From the NCBI RefSeq assembly GCF_014648055.1, contig NZ_BMQJ01000004.1, forward strand, positions 124,001 to 188,000: a stretch of 64,000 nucleotides of DNA, in the 5' to 3' direction. Of the stretch, positions 27,279 through 35,517 are shown in pieces (position 1 is the stretch's first letter; every line of letters begins with the position of its first letter). The notes below the pieces were generated by a model. It had not been told where the DNA came from. It saw only the letters and a program-made list of their open reading frames with translations, and did not search any database. The stretch is from Streptosporangium pseudovulgare (lineage in GTDB: Bacteria; Actinomycetota; Actinomycetes; Streptosporangiales; Streptosporangiaceae). A program made the translations under genes and the position numbers.

Positions 27279-29141
27279 ATGGCGCTGCGTAATCGACGCA
27301 CCGGTGCTGGCCGGAACACCGAGCGGGAAGAGACGAAGAAGCCTGTCGGAGGGGTGCGGCGGGCCCAGGTGATCACCACCTACGGAGTCGGTGGGTTGGT
27401 GGCCATCGAAGACCAGTCGTACATCGTGAGCGGCCTGGACGGCTGGCGAAGGGCACGTCCGTCGGAGGTCGTCTACGAACCCCGCCTCCAACATTGGCTG
27501 GGGGTTGCGAAGTTCCACCTGCCTCCCGCTGACGAGCCGTCATCCGGATACGGGATCAAGATCAGGCTCTTCCCGGAGATCTACTCCTGCTCCGAGTGCA
27601 AGCAGCTTCAGGAGTTCAGGAAGTTCGGCTCTCCGGCGGGCAAGAACCTGTGCGGAGCATGCGAGAAGCCACTCGTCCCGTCCCGATTCGTGATCGCCTG
27701 CGAGAACGGGCACATCGATGACTTCCCCTACTTCGACTGGGTGCATAAGAAGACCGAATTCATCGAAGGGGTCAAACACGGGCTCAGTCTGCACAGCACG
27801 GGACGGACGGCTTCGCTCCGGTCCGTCGTGGTCAAGTGCCTTTGCGGCAAGTCGGCCTCATTGGAGGGCGCCTTCGGTGGCCGCGCCATGGAGGCGCTGG
27901 GGATCAAGTGCAGAGGCCGCCGTCCCTGGCTCGGTCGAGGATCGGAACAGCCGGGCTGCACGGCCATACCCCGTACGCTTCAGCGAGGCTCCTCGGCCAC
28001 CTGGTTCCCGATCAACCGCACGGCACTGTCGATTCCCCCATGGTCGGAGACCCTTCAGCAACGACTGAACCCGCGCTACGGCGAATTCAGGGTGCTCGTC
28101 GAACATGGTGCTCCCGACGACATGATCCTCAAGGTCATCGAGCAGACGGGCATCCTGGAGGACAGTCGCTTCACCGCGGAGGACATCCTGGAGGCCGTCC
28201 GGCGGCGGAAGGAACTGGAGGCTAGGTCTCTTCCAGACTCCGATGAGTCGGCAGGGTTCGAGCCGGCGAACGACCTGCGGCGTGAGGAGTACGCGAAGCT
28301 GTACGACGGCACGGTCCATGTCGACCGGGGCGAGGACTTCGAGTGCGTTCCGCCGGCTTCTGCTCCCTCCGCCGCGCTGCCGTACGGTGTTGAGAAATCG
28401 ATGCTGGTCAAGCGGCTGCGCGAGGTGCGGGCGCTTCATTCGTTCACCCGGGTTCATGCACCTGATCCGGCTGCGACCGACCTACGTGGAGCCGCTCTCT
28501 CCCTGGAGAAGGTCGGTTGGCTGCCCGCCATCGAGATCAGCGGCGAAGGCGTTTTCCTGGCCATCGACCAGGAGAGGCTTCGCGAGTGGGAGACCCGCCC
28601 CGGACCCGTCTCTCGCGCCGAGCGGATTCGGCGCCACCACATCGCACACCTGCGCGGTCAGGTTCATGACGGCAAGCCAACCGATGACGTCAAATCACCG
28701 GTCACCCCTCGCTATGTGCTGCTTCATACCCTGGCGCACATTCTGATCAACGAGTGGACGTTGGAGGCCGGGTACCCGGCGGCGGCCCTACGCGAACGCC
28801 TTTACGTGGCGAACGACATGGCCGGTGTGCTGATCTACACCGCCACCAGTGACTCGGAGGGCAGCCTCGGAGGTGTCGTGGCTCAGGGCGAGCACAAGCG
28901 GCTGTACGACTCGTTCGAGTCGGCCTTGGCCCGAGCCGGCTGGTGCTCCCAGGACCCGCCCTGCATCGAGTCGGAGGCACGCGGCACCGGAAGCCTCAAC
29001 CTGGCCGCCTGCCACGCCTGCGTCCTCCTGGCCGAGACCAGTTGCGAGGCACAGAACCTCTTCCTCGACCGAGCCCTGATCGTCGGCACTCCCGAAGACC
29101 CGTCCATCGGCTTCTTCTCCACGGCGAACGCACTACGTTGA
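27279..29141 (+). CDS. drmB: DrmB-like protein (DUF1998, DISARM)
   Basis: The 620-residue protein shows an N-terminal ITTYGVGGLVAIED motif, cysteine clusters YSCSECKQL and NLCGACEKP, ENGHIDDFP, and the C-terminal DUF1998 signature: LHTLAHILINEWTLEAGYP, IYTATSDSEGSLGGVV and AACHACVLLAETSCEAQN. These are the marks of DISARM DrmB, the partner of DrmA. It starts two bases after the drmA stop, with GGAG seven bases upstream. No phospholipase-D-type DrmC (HxK motif) follows, so this is not a standard DISARM operon. Confidence 0.88.
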   Translation: MALRNRRTGAGRNTEREETKKPVGGVRRAQVITTYGVGGLVAIEDQSYIVSGLDGWRRARPSEVVYEPRLQHWLGVAKFHLPPADEPSSGYGIKIRLFPEIYSCSECKQLQEFRKFGSPAGKNLCGACEKPLVPSRFVIACENGHIDDFPYFDWVHKKTEFIEGVKHGLSLHSTGRTASLRSVVVKCLCGKSASLEGAFGGRAMEALGIKCRGRRPWLGRGSEQPGCTAIPRTLQRGSSATWFPINRTALSIPPWSETLQQRLNPRYGEFRVLVEHGAPDDMILKVIEQTGILEDSRFTAEDILEAVRRRKELEARSLPDSDESAGFEPANDLRREEYAKLYDGTVHVDRGEDFECVPPASAPSAALPYGVEKSMLVKRLREVRALHSFTRVHAPDPAATDLRGAALSLEKVGWLPAIEISGEGVFLAIDQERLREWETRPGPVSRAERIRRHHIAHLRGQVHDGKPTDDVKSPVTPRYVLLHTLAHILINEWTLEAGYPAAALRERLYVANDMAGVLIYTATSDSEGSLGGVVAQGEHKRLYDSFESALARAGWCSQDPPCIESEARGTGSLNLAACHACVLLAETSCEAQNLFLDRALIVGTPEDPSIGFFSTANALR

Positions 29142-29148
29142 TCACTCG

Positions 29149-29188
29149 CCGCTGCCCGGCTCCCGTCCCCATCCGAGCCGGGCAGCGG
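29149..29188 (+). terminator. 14-bp stem hairpin between drmB and the RelE-UvrD gene
   Basis: Perfect 14-base arms (29149-29162 and 29175-29188) enclose a 12-base loop, starting seven bases after the drmB stop and ending 25 bases before the next start. No T-run follows. It could end or weaken transcription, so the last helicase might be made in smaller amount. Confidence 0.6.
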
Positions 29189-29213
29189 TCCATGAACGGA
29201 TAAGGGAGCCGAC

Positions 29214-31295
29214 ATGGCCAAGTTGGGCATCCACCGGGACTTCCTCCAGGACCTTGTCCGCCTGGAACGACCGATCCAGCAGAAGGTCGTCGAGACGATC
29301 CTCAAATTCGAGCAGACCTCGCACGCCGGCGCCCATTTGGAGAAGCTCAGCAACGTTCGCGATGACCGGCTCAAGAGCATTCGGATCGACCTGAAGTACC
29401 GCGGCATCGTGCTGGCTCCGGAGACCGGTGATCGGTACACCTTGTTGAGGGTGGACAACCACGACGATGCCTACGCGTGGGCCCGGAACCGGCGGATCTC
29501 CGTCAACGCCGCAACCGGGCATATGGAGATCCGCGACACCGAGACCATCGACGCCACCATCCAGCGGCTCACGAGGGATACGGGGTCGGCGGTCCGACCG
29601 GTGTTCGCTCACGTGTCGGATGCCGATTTGACGCGGCTCGGCGTCGATGCCCAGGTCCGCAAGTTCGCCCGGATGTTGACGGACATCGGAATGTTGGAGG
29701 CATTGGAGGGACGCCTCCCTCAGGTTCAGTACGACGTGTTGATCGGCCTGGCGTCCGGGATGTCCCCCGAGGAGGTCTGGGACGACATCGTCGGGTCACC
29801 CAAGCCCGAGGCGTACGACCCGAACGATGTGGACGCCGCCGTACGGCGCATGCCCGACAAAGTGGCGCTGGTCGAAGGGGCGGAGGAGATCATCGAGCTG
29901 TTCGACAAGCCCTTCGCCCGCTGGCGAATCTACCTGCATCCGACCCAACGAGAGACCGCCTACCGCACCTACTCCGGCTCCGCCCAGGTCCTCGGTGGAC
30001 CAGGAACCGGTAAGACGGTCGTCGCCCTTCACCGGGCACGACACCTGGCCGCCCAAGGAGGGCGAGTCCTGCTCACCACCTTCACCACGACGCTGACCCG
30101 TTCGTTGACGGATTCCCTACGCCTGCTGGAGAGCGATGACGAGGTCCTCTCCCGTATCGACGTGCTGACGGTCGATCAAGTGGCGCGAAGGGCCGTCGAG
30201 CGGCGGCTCGGTCGGTTCACACTCGTGCAGAGCGATGAGGAACGGGCCATGTGGCGCAGGATCATCCGCAGGCGAGAGCTCGAATACAGCGAGACATTCC
30301 TCATGGAGGAGTGGCGGCAGGTCGTCTTGGCGCAGGATGCGATGGACCTGGACGGCTACCTCGCCGCCCGACGGACCGGTCGCGGTAAGCGCCTCGGTCC
30401 GCTGCAACGGGCACAGATATGGCGGGCCATCACCGAGTTCGAGCAGGAACTGAACAAGAGCAACGCCCGTACTTATGAGACCGTCTGCGCCACCGCGGCA
30501 CGTCTCCTCGCCGAGGAGGACGACAAGCCGTATGACCATGTGGTGGTGGACGAGGCCCAAGATCTGCATCCGGTGCGTTGGCGGGTACTCCGGTCCGCGG
30601 TCTCCACGGGACAGGACGACATTTTCCTGGCGGGTGATGCTCACCAGCGGATTTACGACAACCGAGTGTCGCTGGGCTCGGTCGGCATCCATGTGGCCGG
30701 CCGATCCACTCGGCTGACGATCAACTATCGGACCACCGCGGAGATCCTCTCCTGGAGTCTCGCCATGCTCGCAGGCGAGAAGGTCCTCGGGCTTGAAGAC
30801 GAACCGATCACATTGGCGGGCTACCGTTCCGAGATCCACGGTGAGCGACCACGGTTGTTCGGTGCGACCACCAAGAACGCCGAGCTGGCGTACGTCGCGA
30901 CGGTGGTGAGGGGCTGGATCGACGCCGGAGTCTCCGCCGACGAGATCGGAATCGCGGCCCGATCCGGGCCGCATGCTCAGGACGCCGTTGCCGCCCTCAC
31001 AAGAGCGGGGATCCCGGCATCCCATCTGACCAGGGACAAGGACGCCGTCGAGGGACATGTCCAGGTCATGACCATGCACCGGATGAAGGGCCTGGAGTTC
31101 CGCTGCGTCGCCGTCATCGGAGTCGGCGCCGGTCAGATTCCATCCGCCGGAGCGGTGCGGCCGCTCGAAGAGGACGCGACGACCCACTGGAACGATCTGC
31201 AGCGGGAGCGATGCCTGCTGTTCGTCGCCTGCACCCGGGCCCGGGAACGGCTCGCCGTGTCGTGGCACGGCGAGCCGAGCCCTTTCCTGAACTAA
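29214..31295 (+). CDS. RelE/ParE-like domain fused to a UvrD-type helicase
   Basis: Residues 1-100 (DFLQDLVRLERPIQQKVVET, HLEKLSNVRDDRLKSIRID, then LLRVDNHDDAYAWA) match the RelE/ParE toxin fold pattern. The rest is an SF1 helicase: GGPGTGKTVVALHRA (Walker A), VVVDEAQDLHP, FLAGDAHQRIYDN, INYRTTAEI, MTMHRMKGLEFR and LLFVACTRARERL. Similar fusions occur in Streptomyces helicases. The RelE part may bind ribosome, RNA or a protein; catalysis cannot be judged. ATG follows GGGAG. The stop overlaps the convergent kinase gene's stop by four bases. Confidence 0.82.
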   Translation: MAKLGIHRDFLQDLVRLERPIQQKVVETILKFEQTSHAGAHLEKLSNVRDDRLKSIRIDLKYRGIVLAPETGDRYTLLRVDNHDDAYAWARNRRISVNAATGHMEIRDTETIDATIQRLTRDTGSAVRPVFAHVSDADLTRLGVDAQVRKFARMLTDIGMLEALEGRLPQVQYDVLIGLASGMSPEEVWDDIVGSPKPEAYDPNDVDAAVRRMPDKVALVEGAEEIIELFDKPFARWRIYLHPTQRETAYRTYSGSAQVLGGPGTGKTVVALHRARHLAAQGGRVLLTTFTTTLTRSLTDSLRLLESDDEVLSRIDVLTVDQVARRAVERRLGRFTLVQSDEERAMWRRIIRRRELEYSETFLMEEWRQVVLAQDAMDLDGYLAARRTGRGKRLGPLQRAQIWRAITEFEQELNKSNARTYETVCATAARLLAEEDDKPYDHVVVDEAQDLHPVRWRVLRSAVSTGQDDIFLAGDAHQRIYDNRVSLGSVGIHVAGRSTRLTINYRTTAEILSWSLAMLAGEKVLGLEDEPITLAGYRSEIHGERPRLFGATTKNAELAYVATVVRGWIDAGVSADEIGIAARSGPHAQDAVAALTRAGIPASHLTRDKDAVEGHVQVMTMHRMKGLEFRCVAVIGVGAGQIPSAGAVRPLEEDATTHWNDLQRERCLLFVACTRARERLAVSWHGEPSPFLN

Positions 31296-33379
31296 CCGGT
31301 CACTTCTTGGCGTCGACAGTGGTCGACCACGGCGCGGATCTCCTCGTCGGAGATCCGCGCCGTGTACAACAGGCGCGACATGTCTCCTCCGCGAGAACGA
31401 AAGAGTGATTGCCCGTCCTGAAGGACCTCCGCACCCCCGCCATCGAGGAGGCGGAAACTGTCTTCCCGCGAGGGCGCGGAGAGCGCGAGACGAGCCGGGA
31501 CATAGGCCTTGATCGATGGGGTGAGAACACGTTCGTCAAGCTGTGCCGTACGCAGAACGACATGGATTCCCACCGCCCGCCCCAGACGGGTGAGACGCGC
31601 CAAGGTGGATTCGGTCATGTCACGGGCCTCTCGCATCAACTCGGCGAGTTCGGCGATGACCATCACGAGAGACGGATGAGGCAACGAAGCGTCGCCCAGG
31701 CAACGTAACGGCGCGGGAATCCTGCCTGTAGAGACACCCTCGTTGTACTGAACGACGGTGCGACATCCGGCGGCGGCCAGATCATCGTAGCGGCGGTCGA
31801 GTTCCGCGACGGCCCACTGCAGAGACTCCACCGCCGCTTGTGGCGTACCGACGATCGGCTCCACCAGGTGGGGAAGCCCTTCGAAGAGAGCGAGCTCGTT
31901 CGTCTGCGCGTCCACGAGGATCATCTGCACCTGGTCAGGACTCGCCTGCATGAGCAGGGAGGTGATGACCGTGAGCACCGGATCGGTTCCGAGACCTCGC
32001 ACGATGCCTCCGATCAGCAGATGGGGAGCACGCGCCAGGTCCGCGGTGACGGGCATTCCGTCGATGTCGCGGCCGAGTCCTACGACCAGCGGGTTAGCGG
32101 AGTCGACCGCAGGTAGATCGCGGAGGACGTCCCCCACGCCGATGACATCGGTCTTGGCATGCGGAACCTCGACCACAACGGCTTGGACGCCGGGCAACGG
32201 AGAACTCGATCCGCTCATTGAAACGGCGCGGACTTCGTTGTTCCCGAGGGCCTGAGCGATCCGGGGCGCGAGTGCGATGATCTCTTCAGGCTTCGTGGAG
32301 GGTCTCAGTCGAACCTCGTACCGGTTACACGCAGGACCTCGAGTACATCCGGTGACCTTGGCCTCCGCTCCGACCTCGACCAGCACTCGGTCGATGGCAT
32401 TCGCGACGGTGCCGTGTGAATCGTCGTGGCGCCGTCCCGGTGTGCCGGACTTGAGGAGTCGCATCGGTGGGCGCTGATACAGACGCCTCGTCCTGTCGGA
32501 GCGCGGAGGACGGGTATCGACCGGGGTGACGGTTTGAGATGGCGTCGGCTTTTTCGCCTGCGGTTGAACACACATGGCCTTGAGACGTGCCACGACTTCG
32601 GACGCCTTCTGCGGCCGTGCAGCCGGGTCTTTGGCCATGAGCTCCAGCACCAGTTCCTCCAGGGCGCCCGGAACCTCACTTCTCATCGTGGACGGAGGTG
32701 TCGGTTCGACCGTGGCGTGTTGGTACATGAGCTGGTAGATGTTCATCCCGACGAAGGGCTGGTCGCCGGTCAGCATCTCGTACATCACGCAGCCGAGAGA
32801 GTAGAGATCGGCACGCGCGTCCAAACGACCTTCGTACTGTTCCGGTGCCATGTACGCGGCCGTACCGATCCCGGCGGTCCCCATGCCGGCGGAATCCTGT
32901 CTGATCCTCGCCACACCGAAGTCACAGACCTTCACCCGATCCTCGGAGAGGACCATGACGTTGGCGGGTTTGATGTCCCGGTGGACGACGTTCTTGGCGT
33001 GCGCCGCGGCGAGCGCCCTGGCCATCTGCTCGCTTATGCGGACGACCTTCGCGATCGGCATGCCGTTACGTAAGCGCGCCAGTACCTTGGCCAGATCTTC
33101 GCCGGCCAAGAGCTCCATCACGAAGAACCGCCGACCCTCATGTTGGTCGGCGTCGAACACCGCGACGATGCCCGAATGCTGAAGCGCAGCGCCGATCTTC
33201 GCCTCGGAAAGGAAGCGCTCGATCTTGCGGGGCTCGGCGGACAGATGATCCGGGAGGATCTTCACGGCCACTTCACGATCTAATCGCAGGTCGAATGCCT
33301 TCCAGACGACGCCCATGGCTCCCTGCCCGAGCCGCTCGACCAGTCGATAACGACCGACCAGCGTCACCTCCTCCCGCAC
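31292..33379 (-). CDS. Ser/Thr kinase fused to a degenerate FtsK/SpoIIIE motor
   Basis: Residues 9-270 are a complete Hanks-type kinase: LGQGAMGVV loop, Lys40, Glu59, HRDIKPAN (Asp135), CDFG (Asp153) and MAPEQ. A linker rich in Pro/Arg follows. Residues about 325-690 match the FtsK/SpoIIIE motor in order (VTGCTRGPACNRYEVRL alpha-beta domain, ARAPHLLIGG, VQMILVDAQTNELALFEGLPHL-type Walker B, GRAVGIHVVLRTAQ), but the P-loop, usually GATGSGKS, reads GGIVRGLGTD (457-466) and the IDE motif reads IAE. So the kinase should work and the motor should not hydrolyse ATP. No transmembrane segment is seen. GTG 33379 follows GGAGGGG. Confidence 0.87.
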   Translation of the reverse strand: MREEVTLVGRYRLVERLGQGAMGVVWKAFDLRLDREVAVKILPDHLSAEPRKIERFLSEAKIGAALQHSGIVAVFDADQHEGRRFFVMELLAGEDLAKVLARLRNGMPIAKVVRISEQMARALAAAHAKNVVHRDIKPANVMVLSEDRVKVCDFGVARIRQDSAGMGTAGIGTAAYMAPEQYEGRLDARADLYSLGCVMYEMLTGDQPFVGMNIYQLMYQHATVEPTPPSTMRSEVPGALEELVLELMAKDPAARPQKASEVVARLKAMCVQPQAKKPTPSQTVTPVDTRPPRSDRTRRLYQRPPMRLLKSGTPGRRHDDSHGTVANAIDRVLVEVGAEAKVTGCTRGPACNRYEVRLRPSTKPEEIIALAPRIAQALGNNEVRAVSMSGSSSPLPGVQAVVVEVPHAKTDVIGVGDVLRDLPAVDSANPLVVGLGRDIDGMPVTADLARAPHLLIGGIVRGLGTDPVLTVITSLLMQASPDQVQMILVDAQTNELALFEGLPHLVEPIVGTPQAAVESLQWAVAELDRRYDDLAAAGCRTVVQYNEGVSTGRIPAPLRCLGDASLPHPSLVMVIAELAELMREARDMTESTLARLTRLGRAVGIHVVLRTAQLDERVLTPSIKAYVPARLALSAPSREDSFRLLDGGGAEVLQDGQSLFRSRGGDMSRLLYTARISDEEIRAVVDHCRRQEVTG

Positions 33380-33500
33380 CTGTCCCCTCCGCCCGAAAAT
33401 GCCGCCGTATATGACTATGGCGATGCTCTATCACGGTGCGTGAGTCTTTGGCCACCTGAGGCCTCAATTCGAGCGCTGGGATCTCGATACGGTGGGCAAC

Positions 33501-33935
33501 ATGGCTGCAGTGAGACCCGTTGGCGCGTCCAGCGAGGGCGTACGCAAGAGCATGCGGGCGAACAAAGGACGAGACACCAAGCCTGAACTCGCATTGCGGC
33601 GCGCGGTGCACGCCCTCGGTCTCCGCTACCGGGTGTCGACACGGCCACTGCCTCAGATTCGTCGGACGGCGGATCTGGTGTTCACCAAGGCCAAGGTCGC
33701 GGTATTCCTGGACGGCTGCTTCTGGCACGGATGTCCCCAGCACCACACCAGGGCGGTGACCAACGCCGGTTACTGGGCTGAAAAGGTCATCCGCAATCGC
33801 GAACGGGACGCCGAGACCGACAGGCTGCTCACCGAGGCGGGTTGGTCCGTCATTCGAGTGTGGGAGCACGACAGTCCGAACGAGGCCGCGAATCGAGTCG
33901 CTGAAGAGGTGCGTACGCGGCGGGCGAAACGGTAG
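33501..33935 (+). CDS. vsr: Very short patch repair endonuclease (Vsr)
   Basis: The 144-residue protein has the Vsr layout: MRANKGRDTKPELALRR, a LRYRVSTRPLP segment, VFLDGCFWHGCPQHH and WSVIRVWEHD. Vsr nicks T:G mismatches made by deamination of 5-methylcytosine, which fits the C5-methyltransferase in the same island, about 21 kb away. ATG 33501 is preferred over GTG 33492; GGTGGG lies just upstream. It is divergent from the kinase gene, and its stop is directly followed by the remains of another gene. Confidence 0.92.
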   Translation: MAAVRPVGASSEGVRKSMRANKGRDTKPELALRRAVHALGLRYRVSTRPLPQIRRTADLVFTKAKVAVFLDGCFWHGCPQHHTRAVTNAGYWAEKVIRNRERDAETDRLLTEAGWSVIRVWEHDSPNEAANRVAEEVRTRRAKR

Positions 33936-34123
33936 CGGGTGAAGCCGACGGCAGTCTCATCTGCGTAGAAGAGCACGGTCCGTGCTTCGGCGCGTTCGAT
34001 TTCACTCTTGGTGAGGACGGCACTCCGGTATTTCTGGAGTACGGCCCCAGCGGCCGGTGGAGATGGCTCGGAGACACCAGCGGGCTGCCCATTGCCGACC
34101 TGCTCCGTGAGGGAGAGAAGTGA
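33936..34123 (+). pseudogene. C-terminal remnant of an ATP-grasp RiPP maturase
   Basis: The frame read from 33938 to 34123 ends ...CFGAFDFTLGEDGTPVFLEY, GPSGRWRWLGDTSGLPIA, DLLREGEK. This is the C-terminal end of ATP-grasp ribosomal-peptide maturases (family pattern FGAFDF...FLECNPNGQWGWLE...TGLPIA). Everything before it is missing and replaced by the Vsr gene. The metal-binding ExN is changed (EYG), as expected of a decaying piece. Its stop overlaps the start of the methyltransferase gene (GTGA), the original operon junction. It marks the right edge of the defence island. Confidence 0.8.
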
Positions 34124-35376
34124 CGGACCACGAGACATCCGATCTGGCCATGCGGCTTCGCCGTACGCTGGCTGACCACCTCGTCCGCGACGGCTGCCTC
34201 ACCGACCCCGCGTGGCGGGCGGCCGTCGAGGCCGTGCCGCGGGAGGTGTTCCTCGGGTCGGCGGTCGCCGGTCCCACCGGGCACGGTGACCGATGGGAGG
34301 TGGTCCGGCGGGACGACGTGACGGCCGATGAGTGGCTGGAGCTGGTCTACCGCGACGAGACCTGGGTGACCCAGCTCGACGAGGCCATGGTCGATGGCAC
34401 GAAGGCCGAAGGTGCCCCTGTGGCGGAGGCGGAGGACGCGCCGAAGGCCGAAGGCGCCGCTATGGCCGAGGACGCGCCAGGGGCCGAAGCCGTGCCGGAG
34501 GCCGGGGGCGTCCGGAGAGTCGTCTCCGGCGGACCCACGTCCTCGTCGACCATGCCCGGCCTGGTCGTGTGGATGCTGGAGGCCGCCGGGATCTCCGACG
34601 GTGACACGGTGCTGGAGATCGGCACCGGTACGGGCTACTCCACCGCGCTGATGTGCCACCGGCTCGGCCCGGCTGCCGTGACCTCCGTCGAGTACGACCC
34701 GGTGGTGGCCGGCCGGGCGCGCGAGGCGCTCGCCGCCGTCGGGTACGCGCCGACGCTCGTGACCGGGGACGGACTCGCCGGATACGACAAGAACGCCGAG
34801 TACGACCGGCTGATCGCCACCTGCTCGATCCGCTACGTCCCCCTGCCGTGGCTGTGGCAGGTCCGCGACGGCGGCACGATCACCGCGCCGCTGTCCGGGT
34901 GGCTGGGCGGCGGCGCGTTCGCGCACCTCACGCTCGCCGCCGACGGTACGGCCGGCGGACGGTTCCTCCCGGACGACCTCCACTTCATGACCGCCCGGCC
35001 CCACGGGCGGCCTCCACTGGCCTCCCCGCACCTCGGGATCGGTGAGGTCCGGGACGGCCGGGTGGACCCGCGGGTCCTGGACGACCGGACCGGGGTGTTC
35101 GTGGCGCAGCTCGCCGTACCGTCCGCGGTACGGCTGGGCGGCGGGGACGAGGTCGTGCTGTGGGACGTGGGCACCGGCTCGCTCGCCGAGGTCACCTCCG
35201 GGACCGTACGGCAGCGCGGGCCGTTGCGGCTGTGGGACGCGGTGGAGGACGCCGTGCTGACCTGGCGGGCGGCCGGGTCCCCGGACCATACGGCCTTCGG
35301 GCTCACCGTCACCCCGGGCCGCCAGTACGTCTGGCTGGGCGAGCCGGACGGCCCGAGCTGGAACCTACCGGCCTGA
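34120..35376 (+). CDS. ATP-grasp RiPP-system methyltransferase (PCMT-like)
   Basis: The order DETWVTQLD, GPTSSSTMPGLV, LEIGTGTGYSTALMCHRLG and YDRLIATCSIRYVPLPWL is that of the O-methyltransferase encoded with ATP-grasp peptide maturases in actinomycetes, related to protein-L-isoaspartate methyltransferase. It would methylate the carboxylate side chains of a RiPP precursor. An Ala/Glu/Pro-rich insert (about residues 90-130) interrupts the usual sequence before GGPTSSST. GTG 34120 overlaps the stop of the truncated maturase. With the maturase and precursor lost, it may now be orphaned. Confidence 0.88.
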   Translation: MTDHETSDLAMRLRRTLADHLVRDGCLTDPAWRAAVEAVPREVFLGSAVAGPTGHGDRWEVVRRDDVTADEWLELVYRDETWVTQLDEAMVDGTKAEGAPVAEAEDAPKAEGAAMAEDAPGAEAVPEAGGVRRVVSGGPTSSSTMPGLVVWMLEAAGISDGDTVLEIGTGTGYSTALMCHRLGPAAVTSVEYDPVVAGRAREALAAVGYAPTLVTGDGLAGYDKNAEYDRLIATCSIRYVPLPWLWQVRDGGTITAPLSGWLGGGAFAHLTLAADGTAGGRFLPDDLHFMTARPHGRPPLASPHLGIGEVRDGRVDPRVLDDRTGVFVAQLAVPSAVRLGGGDEVVLWDVGTGSLAEVTSGTVRQRGPLRLWDAVEDAVLTWRAAGSPDHTAFGLTVTPGRQYVWLGEPDGPSWNLPA

Positions 35377-35517
35377 CCTCGGGCTTTCACGCCGAATGAG
35401 CGCCGCGCCCTTGCGTGCCGCATGTCATGGCGAGAGGTGAGCCGCGCAGGTGGACCCAATGGCGATCTCCCCTCCAAAACAGGGGCGCAGTCATACAAAG
35501 CTTGTAAGACTGCGACC

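Noticed and set aside
24071-29141. Calling the island a standard DISARM system
   Set aside because: drmA and drmB are present but no PLD-type drmC or drmE was recognised, and many extra coupled genes are present.
10798-33935. Mobile element ends (integrase, transposase, tRNA att site, direct repeats) for the defence island
   Set aside because: None seen by eye at 10798-10843 or 33936; a weak GTGAA...CGG likeness between the ends is too short to mean anything.
33770-34138. Minus-strand frame over the Vsr end and ATP-grasp remnant
   Set aside because: Antisense to clear Vsr coding sequence and to the maturase remnant; it has no family likeness.
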